Assembly: GCA_016932295.1 (NCBI GenBank)
Contig: JAFGDC010000598.1
Coordinates: 1-5,661, forward strand
Source: a candidate division CSSED10-310 bacterium
GTDB taxonomy: Bacteria; CSSED10-310; JAFGDC01
Reading direction: 5' to 3'
Length of the DNA stretch: 5,661 nt
Positions 1 to 5,603 of this stretch are shown in pieces; within the stretch, counting starts at the first letter, position 1, and every line of letters begins with the position of its first letter. A model generated the notes under the pieces. The model saw only the letters and a list, made by a program, of their open reading frames with translations. It did not search any database and was not told where the DNA came from. The translations under genes were made by a program, and so were the position numbers.

Positions 1-862
1 CCACTTCATAGGTGCCGGCACTTGGTAATGACGCCGTCCAGGTGGCCGAGCCGGAACCGGTTCCGGTCTCCGAGTAGCGCTTGTCCGCGCCGTAGATGTC
101 GCCCCAGGTCCCCGTCAGCCACGCGGAACCGGTGAAGGTGCAACCCGCATCGGAGTTGTCCACGATCACGTCGCCGGCGCTCGAGGTGGGCGTCGCCGTC
201 GGTGTGTTGGTGGGCGGCACGGGCGTGCCGGAACCCATGTGATCGTTGATACCGGCATAAATGGCCCAGCCGTTAGCATCGAGGTAGGAGGAACCGCGCA
301 GTCGCGCCTCCTCGGCGGGGTTGGAGATGAACGAAATCTCGGTGAGCGTGCTGGGCATGTTGGTTTCCCGCACCATGTGGAAATTGTCCTCGTGGACACC
401 CTCGCGGCTGCAGTTGGACCAGACGAAGCCGATGCCCATGTGATCATCGAGGCGATGAGCCACATCATAGGCCAGGTTGCCGGAGGTGCTCGAGCAGGTA
501 CCGGGATAGACGTGCGAACCCGTGTAATTAGGATCGGGATCCGCGGATGCATTGTGATGGACGCTTTCGCCCCGGTCGACTGGAATCGAATTGAAATAAC
601 TGCTGCGAGTGGCCAGGGGAACCGTGGCATCGTCGATGCGCGTCATGTAGACGCTGGCGCCCGCCGCCTGAAGATAGGTCCGCAACGCCAGCGACGTATC
701 CAGGTTGACGCTCTTTTCGTAGAGACCGGTCGGACCGATCGCCCCCGGATCGGTACCACCGTGGCCCGGATCCACGCCGATCTTCACGCCGCTCAAACCG
801 GCCAGCGCTGTACCGCCACAAAGCACTACGAGCATGATGAATGGAATCGTACGCCGGGTCAT
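1..862 (-). CDS. N-acetylmuramoyl-L-alanine amidase (Amidase_3) with golvesin-like C-terminal domain, 3' end cut by window
   Basis: This is a secreted zinc enzyme predicted to cut the amide bond between N-acetylmuramic acid and the stem peptide of peptidoglycan. Reading leftward from ATG at 862-860 gives 287 open codons to the window edge. Residues 1-21 form a signal peptide (MTRR, then a hydrophobic stretch ending TALA). The Amidase_3 fold follows: VDPGHGG gives zinc ligand H34, LYEKS gives E49, SVHHNAS gives H102, and TLTEISFISNP gives catalytic E175, so the full active-site set is present. A Thr/Pro linker (about 211-228) leads to residues 232-287, which match the golvesin C-terminal/xanthan-lyase binding domain (VIVDNSDAG, TWTASLPSAGTYEV). 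That domain is cut off here and probably helps bind a surface polymer (inference). The start is supported by GGAGG seven bases upstream and by an ATGA overlap with the preceding gene. Amidase identity is firm; the biological role (division, remodelling or lysis) is not visible. Confidence 0.92.
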   Translation of the reverse strand, partial: MTRRTIPFIMLVVLCGGTALAGLSGVKIGVDPGHGGTDPGAIGPTGLYEKSVNLDTSLALRTYLQAAGASVYMTRIDDATVPLATRSSYFNSIPVDRGESVHHNASADPDPNYTGSHVYPGTCSSTSGNLAYDVAHRLDDHMGIGFVWSNCSREGVHEDNFHMVRETNMPSTLTEISFISNPAEEARLRGSSYLDANGWAIYAGINDHMGSGTPVPPTNTPTATPTSSAGDVIVDNSDAGCTFTGSAWLTGTWGDIYGADKRYSETGTGSGSATWTASLPSAGTYEV

Positions 863-1761
863 GGTTGTTCCTCCAGCTCCGCCAGGAAAATCGATCCGCC
901 CGCATCGTAGGCGATCCTCCCGCCGTCCGGCGCCGCCGCGGGCCGCATCTCGATAACCGCCGGCGTCGCGGTGAGACATTCGCGCACCGTCCCATCCGGC
1001 GTGGCGCGCCACAATTCGGCCGCCGTCACCCGCTCGCCGTCATCCTCTTCCACATCGAAATAGACGAAGAAGCCGTCCGGCGCCCAGGACGGATGATTAC
1101 CCTGGCCGATGTTCACCAATCGATTATCTGCAATGCGGTACGTCCATATACCAGTGGTCATACCCTCGAACAAAACGTGCGAACCATCTGGTGAAAGGAC
1201 CGGCAGGAAGAACCGATCACCATCCGGTGAAATGCGCCGCGCCGCCTGACCCTTGTGAAGCACTATCACATCGTTCTTCACCGTGACGAAGACCAGCGCC
1301 TCCGGCGGCAGGTTTCCCATAATGATATGCGGCTCGCCAGCCGGATCGATGAAGAAAACCGTATCCTTGTATCGGGCAGGCAGGCAGCTATCCATTATCT
1401 CACCGCACTCGCGGAGCCTTCCGTCCAGATCCAGCCGGCGCACCAGCGACCGGCCGTTCACCCTGGTCCGGAAAACCAATCCACTGGAATCAGGCAGCCA
1501 CAGGAATCCGTATCCCACTCCCGGTGCTGACATCAGCACACGGAGCGCCGCCGTCTCTTCCAGCAACACCACCTCACCATAACCAGGTCCGGCCGCCGCC
1601 AGCCTCGAGCCATCCGGTGAGAACCGCGGCGCCGTATACTCACCGGACCGCGTCACCTGGTGTATTTCGTGCACGGCAAGAGATCCGGCAGTGGCCTGAA
1701 ACACACCCGCCGTCGCCGTCATCAACAGTAGAAAAAGTACAAACAGCATCGCTCGATTCAT
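859..1761 (-). CDS. Secreted beta-propeller protein with PD40/TolB-like repeats
   Basis: The protein has 300 residues. Residues 1-26 form a clear signal peptide (MNRAM, a long hydrophobic core, then ATAG), so it acts outside the cytoplasm. The rest contains repeated PD40-type blades with the SPDG signature: APRFSPDGSRLA (44-55), FLWLPDSSGLVF (86-97), LPVLSPDGSHVLF (186-198), HPSWAPDGFFVYF (223-235) and RPAAAPDGGRIAY (273-285). These are typical of TolB-like and WD40-like six-bladed propellers, which usually bind proteins or peptides and have no catalytic residues. There are five recognisable blades, and a sixth may lie around 131-170. It is shorter than TolB and lacks a recognisable TolB N-terminal domain, so it should not be called TolB. 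The start is supported by AAGGAG at 1769-1774, seven bases upstream. It is the first gene of an operon and overlaps the downstream amidase by four bases. A role as partner or scaffold for that amidase is inference from context only. Confidence 0.82.
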   Translation of the reverse strand: MNRAMLFVLFLLLMTATAGVFQATAGSLAVHEIHQVTRSGEYTAPRFSPDGSRLAAAGPGYGEVVLLEETAALRVLMSAPGVGYGFLWLPDSSGLVFRTRVNGRSLVRRLDLDGRLRECGEIMDSCLPARYKDTVFFIDPAGEPHIIMGNLPPEALVFVTVKNDVIVLHKGQAARRISPDGDRFFLPVLSPDGSHVLFEGMTTGIWTYRIADNRLVNIGQGNHPSWAPDGFFVYFDVEEDDGERVTAAELWRATPDGTVRECLTATPAVIEMRPAAAPDGGRIAYDAGGSIFLAELEEQP

Positions 1762-1807
1762 CGGTCATCTCCTTCGCATCCTGATCATCAAGGGAGGCGT
1801 ATCTATG

Positions 1808-1836
1808 CTTATAGTTCAGCCCCTTGTAAAAGACAA
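1808..1836 (-). promoter_or_regulatory. Promoter of the propeller-amidase operon
   Basis: On the minus strand, TTGTCT (1836-1831) and TATAAG (1813-1808) are separated by exactly 17 bp, a good sigma70-type match (4/6 and 5/6). Transcription would start near 1801, leaving a leader of about 40 bases that contains the AAGGAG ribosome site. A short inverted repeat, CTTGT-AAAAG-ACAAG (1823-1837), covers the -35 box and could be an operator, though five base pairs can occur by chance. Confidence 0.6.
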
Positions 1837-1906
1837 GATTCAAGCGACAGGATTTTTAACGCCCCGCGTTGAACCACGGAACGAAGCGGCGGGTGCATCA
1901 GCGACT

Positions 1907-1921
1907 GGCGCCGCCGGCGCC
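1907..1921. repeat. GC inverted repeat GGCGCC-GCC-GGCGCC next to a -35 box
   Basis: Two copies of the self-complementary hexamer GGCGCC flank GCC and end one base before the -35 hexamer of the plus-strand promoter. This placement would suit an operator, but short GC palindromes are common in DNA of this composition, so a function is only suggested. Confidence 0.3.
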
Positions 1922-1950
1922 TTCACCGGTGTACCGCGGCGTGCTACAAT
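1922..1950 (+). promoter_or_regulatory. Promoter of the LolA/RseB-like gene, extended -10 type
   Basis: TTCACC (1922-1927), a 17-bp spacer and TACAAT (1945-1950) form a sigma70-type promoter. The TG at 1942-1943, one base before the -10 box, makes it an extended -10 element. The predicted start near 1957 gives a leader of only about 17 bases that still contains the GAGGAGG ribosome site at 1962-1968. This supports the ATG at 1974 as the true start. Confidence 0.6.
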
Positions 1951-1973
1951 ACATCCCAACCGAGGAGGACCAC

Positions 1974-2678
1974 ATGGCGCGCCGCAGGCTCATCATGGTC
2001 AGGCTCCTGCTCATGGCGGCACTTCTCCCGCCGGGCTGTGGAGTCATGAGTGAAACCGATGCGTTGATCATCAAGACCAATCGATCGGACAAACACTTCA
2101 AGGGTCGGTGGGTTCACCTGCTGCAATCACCCGCCTCGCAGACAACCGAGCCGGTGAGCGATGTGCTTGTCACCGTTGACGGCATGCACTGGAGCATGGA
2201 GCGGCACGGACGAAGCACCATGGATGGCCGCGCGGTCCGCACCTGGGTATTCGACGGCAGGCGTCTGTGCGAGCGCATCACGGACAGCCGGGTTCTCCAG
2301 ACCGGCCGGTTCAAGCCGGAAAAAGCCTGCACGCCATGGACCATGCCGCTCCGGATGCGGCCGTTCGGCACGCCGGCACTGCAAGGGGAAGCAGGCATCG
2401 CCGGACGGGACTGCGTGGTCCTCGGCTGCACCGGCACGCGCGACCAGGCCCAGGTGCGGCTCACCTACTGGATAGACAAGGACGAATATGTGGTCCTCAA
2501 GAAAGAACATGTGATCGGTCCGGAGGAGTGGCCATTGCACAAGGAAGTCTTCGAATGCATCGCCATCGAGTACAATCCCGGCCTGGAGGCCGGCTGCCTG
2601 GAATGCACGGCTCCCGAAGGCTGGACCGGGACGGAGGTGCCGGTCATGGAATGCGCGCTGCAGGCCATTCCGTTCTGA
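1974..2678 (+). CDS. Exported cysteine-rich protein with LolA/RseB-like features
   Basis: The protein has 234 residues. I chose ATG at 1974 because GAGGAGG ends five bases upstream and a promoter lies just before it; the longer in-frame form would start at TTG 1869 with no ribosome site. Residues 1-22 (MARRR, a hydrophobic core, then LLPPGC) resemble a signal peptide with an imperfect lipobox at C22, so it may be a lipoprotein. The body alternates short beta-strand-like segments: MHWSMERHG (71-79), TWVFDGRRL (90-98), YWIDKDEYVVLKKE (165-178), and IAIEYNPGL (196-204) followed by APEGW (213-217). This is the order seen in LolA/RseB-type outer-membrane lipoprotein-sorting relatives, which hold lipids or sense lipoproteins in the periplasm. 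The match is by pattern only. Eight cysteines follow C22 (99, 119, 147, 152, 195, 208, 211, 227), unusual for LolA and consistent with disulfides. Its ligand is unknown. Confidence 0.75.
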   Translation: MARRRLIMVRLLLMAALLPPGCGVMSETDALIIKTNRSDKHFKGRWVHLLQSPASQTTEPVSDVLVTVDGMHWSMERHGRSTMDGRAVRTWVFDGRRLCERITDSRVLQTGRFKPEKACTPWTMPLRMRPFGTPALQGEAGIAGRDCVVLGCTGTRDQAQVRLTYWIDKDEYVVLKKEHVIGPEEWPLHKEVFECIAIEYNPGLEAGCLECTAPEGWTGTEVPVMECALQAIPF

Positions 2679-2682
2679 GAGA

Positions 2683-2721
2683 GTCCGGGCCGGCAGAAGC
2701 GCCGCAGGACCGGCACCGGAC
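2683..2721 (+). terminator. Strong GC stem-loop right after the LolA/RseB-like gene
   Basis: GTCCGG-GCCGG (2683-2693) pairs with CCGGC-A-CCGGAC (2710-2721). This gives 11 base pairs with one bulged A (2715) and a 16-base loop, starting four bases after the stop codon. No T-run follows, only GTTTG, so it is not a classical intrinsic terminator. It may end transcription weakly, need Rho, or protect the mRNA 3' end. It separates this gene from the next promoter, whose -35 box begins six bases later. Confidence 0.5.
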
Positions 2722-2726
2722 CATGT

Positions 2727-2756
2727 TTGACGCCGTGAAGCGGAGGTGGTTACCAT
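2727..2756 (+). promoter_or_regulatory. Putative promoter of the diiron-RqcH operon
   Basis: TTGACG (2727-2732) and TACCAT (2751-2756) are 18 bp apart. The -35 box is near consensus and the -10 box is modest (4/6). Transcription would start near 2763, with a leader of about 66 bases. The same arrangement, TTGAC(A/G)-18-TACCAT, precedes the last gene of the window, which raises confidence a little. Confidence 0.45.
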
Positions 2757-2817
2757 ATCCGTACGACACTGGGCGCTCCGCGCCGACAGAAGGTGATGGA
2801 CATGACGCCCCAGGTGG

Positions 2818-2828
2818 GGAGGTGATCC
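2818..2828 (+). promoter_or_regulatory. Exceptionally long Shine-Dalgarno sequence GGAGGTGATCC
   Basis: These 11 bases match, without a mismatch, the reverse complement of the conserved 16S rRNA 3' end (TAAGGAGGTGATCC). The match runs right up to the ATG at 2829, with GGAGG six bases from the start codon. It fixes the start of the diiron protein and predicts strong translation initiation. Confidence 0.8.
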
Positions 2829-3395
2829 ATGGATGACATGAAGGAAGAAAAGCTGATTGAAAACCTGTTCGACACCCTGATCAAGGAAGAAAACCGCGGT
2901 CAGAGATTTTATCGTGACGCCGCCAGGTTCGTGAGCGACCGTGAGGCACGCCGGGTTTTCGAGTGGCTGGCGGTTGAAGAAACCTACCATACCGACGTAC
3001 TGGTCTCCATGCGCAAGGAATTCATGGCGGGAGAACCGGCGCCGGTGAAGACCGCAGCTAAGACGGACACGAAGAAAATCTACTACGATGGTGACACCAT
3101 CAAGATCTACGATCTCCGCATCGAGGAGGACGAGGAAATCCTTCCGCCGCAACTCGAACTGTTCCGCGCCAATGACTTCAAGAACCTTCTCGAGCACGCT
3201 GATGTCAAGACGGTGCTCAAGTTCGCCATGCAGATAGAGTATGAGAATTTCAAGTATCTGGTCGATCTGGCGAAAACGCTGGAAATCGATCCGTACCGGA
3301 ATTTGCTCAAGCAATTGGCGGATCAGGAAAAGCGTCACTTCCAACTGTTGCGCGGCCACTTCGAAAAAGCCGGGGGAATGACGGCGCGCGCATGA
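2829..3395 (+). CDS. Rubrerythrin/ferritin-like diiron protein without rubredoxin domain
   Basis: The cytoplasmic protein has 188 residues and no signal peptide. It has the four-helix ferritin-like pattern with a full set of predicted iron ligands: E21 in EENRGQRFY (helix 1), E51 and H54 in EETYH (helix 2), E137 in QIEYENFKY (helix 3), and E167 and H170 in DQEKRH (helix 4). In this family such a site typically reduces hydrogen peroxide or handles iron. The C-terminal rubredoxin-like iron-cysteine domain of classical rubrerythrin is absent, and the protein contains no cysteine, so electrons must come from a separate donor. A linker of about 40 residues (68-108) rich in acidic and Tyr residues (KKIYYDGD, IEEDEE) joins the two helix pairs, as in other short rubrerythrin-family proteins. 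It is the first gene of an operon and overlaps the RqcH-family gene by ATGA (3392-3395), which implies coupled translation. The exact substrate cannot be read from sequence. Confidence 0.87.
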   Translation: MDDMKEEKLIENLFDTLIKEENRGQRFYRDAARFVSDREARRVFEWLAVEETYHTDVLVSMRKEFMAGEPAPVKTAAKTDTKKIYYDGDTIKIYDLRIEEDEEILPPQLELFRANDFKNLLEHADVKTVLKFAMQIEYENFKYLVDLAKTLEIDPYRNLLKQLADQEKRHFQLLRGHFEKAGGMTARA

Positions 3396-5116
3396 TATGG
3401 GATCTCCTGCTGCTGCGGCGGATCACCCGGGAATGCTCGGCGATGCTTGGCGGGCGGACGATACAGGCGGTCCGCCACCTGGTTGACGAATGGCTCGCAT
3501 TGATCTGTGAGGGTCGCGGGCCGGTGCTGGCGATCGCACCCACGCCGGGAGCGCCGATGGTGCGCCTGCAGGCTTCGTCACGGGGCGAGGAGCCGCGGGC
3601 CGCCTGGTTGGCGGCGGTGGCGGGGGGGATCATCGGCCGAACCATCCAATCGGTGGACTGCATCCCGGCCGCCAGGTCTATGCAGGTGCGCCTGTCCGGT
3701 GACAAGGATGCGCGGCTCGTGGTGGAATTGGATCGCCGGTTTCCCAATGTGCTGTTGATTGAAGAAGGTATGATCACGGCAACGCGGCGGTCGTGGCGCT
3801 CCGCCCGACGCGCGGTGCGCCCCGGCGCGGTCTATGAAACGCCGGCCGGGGACGGCCTGGAGCCGGAGACCGCCGGCGCCGAGGCATGGCGGACGGCGCT
3901 GGAAGACATGGTTTCGGGCGATCGGCTGGAAGCGGCCGAAGCGCTCTTCCGAATCACCAGTGGTTGCAGCCGGCAGCTGGCGGCGGAGATGCTGTTTCGA
4001 CTCGGCCTGCCGGTGGGAACGCCGCTCACCGGTGATCTGGACTGGAGCCGGCGGCTGCCGGCGGTGACAGGAGAACTGCTGGCGGAAGCAGAAGCCGAAG
4101 ACCGGGCAAATGCCAAGGTGCGTTGGTACGATCCCGACCGCCTGGACGGTGATCCGGCGATCGCCGTCATCTCCATGCATCACCTGGCCGGCCGGCCGGT
4201 TGAACAGTACGATTCCCTGTCCGCCGCACTCGGAGCCCTTGACAAGAGGCGTATCTCAGGACTTCGGTGCGATCCCCGGGCCGAGGCTGAGCACTTGGCC
4301 GACAGGGAACTGCGACGGCTGGACCGGCGTATCGCCACGCTCCGCCGGCAACTGGCCCGTTGCCGTGAACACGAAGCGGTCCGGTTGCGAGGGGAACTTA
4401 TCTACCACAACATTCATCGCCTCAAGCGTGGCCAGGCCTGCTTCAACGCGGTGAACTACCGCCTGGATCCCCCGCAGACAGTGGAAGTGACCCTCGATCC
4501 TATCCTGACTCCCGCCCAGAACGCGGACGCCTGTTTCAAACTGGCGGGCAGGTTGGAACGAGGCCTGCCGGCGCTCGAGGAGAGACTCGCGCATACCGGG
4601 GAGCAACGCGCGGCGCTGTTTCGACGCAAGGAGCTGTTCGCCGGGGCGGCACCGGCCGAATTGCGGGAATTCATCAGCCGGCATCAGCCGGAACGCAACC
4701 GGCGGGAGGGCACCGCGACGCGGCTGCCGTACCGCCGCTACGTGCTGACCGGCGGTTGGGAAGTGCTCGTGGGTCGCGGCGGGCGGGACAACCTGCAGCT
4801 CCTGCGCGCGCATGCCAGGGGTGATGATCTCTGGCTGCATGTGCGCGGCTACTCCGGTTCCCACGTCATCATCCGCAACCCGCACCGGCGGCGGCTGCCG
4901 CCCATGCCGGTGATCCAGCGCGCGGCGGAATTGGCGGCGCACTTCAGCAAGGCGGCCAAGGGTGACTATCTGCCGGTGATTTATACTTTCAGGAAATTCG
5001 TCACGCCGGTGAAGGGAGCGGCACCAGGAGCCGTGAAGGTGCAGCGCGAGGAGATCGTGTTCGTGGATCCACATCCGCCCGCAGCGGCTGAATTGCCCGA
5101 CGATACGGCGGAATAG
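3392..5116 (+). CDS. rqcH: NFACT / Rqc2-RqcH family ribosome quality-control protein
   Basis: The 574 residues match the usual length of bacterial RqcH (once named FbpA, fibronectin-binding). In the known family, RqcH binds the peptidyl-tRNA-blocked 50S subunit and recruits tRNA-Ala to add C-terminal Ala tails to stalled chains. Domains in order are: NFACT-N (about 1-150), with D4 in the first helix and VVELDRRFPNVLLIE (110-124) matching the family's LMGRHSN segment; a helix-hairpin-helix-like stretch (about 180-207); the coiled-coil middle (about 296-415), with LRGELIYHNIHRLKRG (332-347) and LDPILTPAQNA (368-378); and NFACT-R (about 446-560), with DDLWLHVRGYSGSHVII (478-494) and TPVKGAAPGAVKV (538-550). 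At the place where the catalytic Asp-Arg pair is expected (D97-R98 in Bacillus subtilis) I read A94-R95. Ala-tailing may therefore be altered or lost. There is no good ribosome site (GGGGGA is 14 bases away), so translation probably depends on coupling to the diiron gene through the ATGA overlap. Family assignment is firm; activity is uncertain. Confidence 0.93.
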   Translation: MIWDLLLLRRITRECSAMLGGRTIQAVRHLVDEWLALICEGRGPVLAIAPTPGAPMVRLQASSRGEEPRAAWLAAVAGGIIGRTIQSVDCIPAARSMQVRLSGDKDARLVVELDRRFPNVLLIEEGMITATRRSWRSARRAVRPGAVYETPAGDGLEPETAGAEAWRTALEDMVSGDRLEAAEALFRITSGCSRQLAAEMLFRLGLPVGTPLTGDLDWSRRLPAVTGELLAEAEAEDRANAKVRWYDPDRLDGDPAIAVISMHHLAGRPVEQYDSLSAALGALDKRRISGLRCDPRAEAEHLADRELRRLDRRIATLRRQLARCREHEAVRLRGELIYHNIHRLKRGQACFNAVNYRLDPPQTVEVTLDPILTPAQNADACFKLAGRLERGLPALEERLAHTGEQRAALFRRKELFAGAAPAELREFISRHQPERNRREGTATRLPYRRYVLTGGWEVLVGRGGRDNLQLLRAHARGDDLWLHVRGYSGSHVIIRNPHRRRLPPMPVIQRAAELAAHFSKAAKGDYLPVIYTFRKFVTPVKGAAPGAVKVQREEIVFVDPHPPAAAELPDDTAE

Positions 5117-5175
5117 CGGCGCCACCCCAACTCCACCGCCAGGTTTTCTCATTTCATAAGATAGTAGGGAAAGCG

Positions 5176-5215
5176 CCAGATTTCGTTCACCATATTGGTG
5201 AAAAAGTCTGGTTTT
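5176..5215 (+). terminator. Rho-independent-like terminator of the diiron-RqcH operon
   Basis: CCAGATTT (5176-5183) pairs with AAGTCTGG (5204-5211), including one T-G wobble. After a small internal loop (CG against A), TTCACC (5186-5191) pairs with GGTGAA (5197-5202) around the loop ATATT. TTTT (5212-5215) follows at once. The stem has 14 pairs and lies about 60 bases after the rqcH stop codon. The T-run is short, so termination may be incomplete. Confidence 0.6.
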
Positions 5216-5298
5216 GGAACCGCCTGCCTGAGGGGCATGACACCAGTGGGATCTCATGCACCATTGCGCGGAAGGGAAAGACCCCCGCTTCGGTTCCA
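5215..5298. other. Candidate structured RNA: three-way junction, unknown class
   Basis: P1: TGGAACCG (5215-5222) pairs perfectly with CGGTTCCA (5291-5298). P2: GG (5232-5233) and GCATGA (5235-5240) pair with TCATGC (5254-5259) and CC (5261-5262), with one G-A mismatch between the blocks. P3: GCGG (5268-5271) and GGG (5274-5276) pair with CCC (5282-5284) and CCGC (5285-5288) around AAAGA, with an AA bulge. The three stems nest without conflict, with junctions of 9, 5 and 2 bases. I recognise no known riboswitch core, and I see no strong dedicated promoter on either strand. It could be a small RNA, a 3' UTR structure reached by readthrough, or chance pairing. Confidence 0.3.
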
Positions 5299-5409
5299 GC
5301 CTGGGTGTAACACATCATAGATGGTGACCATACATGCAGGAGTGGTGTGCCTTCATGCGGATAAAACCAGTGTCGGGACCCCCACTTTCAGCATTTTTGA
5401 TCAGCGAGC

Positions 5410-5445
5410 GACCTGATGAAGCATACCGCACCCGCAAATCAGGTC
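5410..5445. repeat. 8-bp perfect inverted repeat GACCTGAT / ATCAGGTC
   Basis: GACCTGAT (5410-5417) and ATCAGGTC (5438-5445) are perfect inverted copies separated by 20 bases, about 70 bp upstream of the next promoter's -35 box. It could be a regulator-binding site or an RNA hairpin with a large loop. No known operator is recognised. Confidence 0.35.
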
Positions 5446-5513
5446 CCGAACGGCAGCATCGATGACCCCATGTCGACCAGGCGGTGGATTTGGGGCCATG
5501 ACGTTCCCTTCTG

Positions 5514-5543
5514 TTGACACGCTTGGAGCGGCTTCCGTACCAT
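5514..5543 (+). promoter_or_regulatory. Promoter of the right-end gene
   Basis: A perfect -35 box TTGACA (5514-5519) and a modest -10 box TACCAT (5538-5543) are 18 bp apart. The predicted start near 5550 gives a leader of about 54 bases ending in a purine-rich ribosome site. Confidence 0.55.
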
Positions 5544-5603
5544 GTGAATCCATACAACTCCGGATGATCCGCAATGGCTCACTCGCGAAGAAAGGGGGAC
5601 CAC

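Larger units (their letters stand above)
5117..5603. other. Intergenic region of about 490 bp with several structured elements, no supported gene
   Basis: I see no convincing coding sequence here. The open frames on the minus strand lack ribosome sites and family features. The region holds, in order: a terminator-like hairpin (5176-5215); a segment with nested complementarity (5215-5298); a small palindrome ATGGTGACCAT (5321-5331) that overlaps a weak hairpin; an 8-bp inverted repeat (5410-5445); and the promoter of the next gene (5514-5543). It is longer than the other gaps in this window (about 210 and 150 bp), which leaves room for a small RNA or a long leader. Confidence 0.6.

Noticed and set aside
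1869..1973. N-terminal extension of the LolA/RseB-like protein starting at TTG 1869
   Set aside because: It would cover the promoter, has no ribosome site, and would put the signal peptide inside the protein.
2723..2836. Short upstream open frame (37 codons) overlapping the diiron gene start
   Set aside because: It has no ribosome site, and its start lies upstream of the predicted transcription start.
2127..3359. Long minus-strand open frame (410 codons) opposite the LolA-like and diiron genes
   Set aside because: It is the antisense shadow of two well-supported plus-strand genes and shows no family features. Long antisense frames are common in GC-rich DNA.
4256..5257. Long minus-strand open frame (333 codons) opposite rqcH
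   Set aside because: It mirrors conserved RqcH codons and runs through the terminator-like hairpin, with no domain resemblance or signals of its own.
5216..5300. tRNA or known riboswitch in the structured segment
   Set aside because: It lacks acceptor, D-loop and T-loop consensus bases, and I found no TPP, cobalamin, SAM, glycine or c-di-GMP core.
5412..5440. Hammerhead-ribozyme-like CTGATGA
   Set aside because: The following bases form no stem II and the required GAAA is missing; only AAA is present. The heptamer alone is not evidence.
5436..5465. Resemblance to the bacterial SRP RNA core (TCAGGTCC, GAA, then GCAGCA)
   Set aside because: The tetraloop would be CGAA flanked by a C-C mismatch, and the flanking strands do not pair to form the required stem. 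I treat it as chance similarity.
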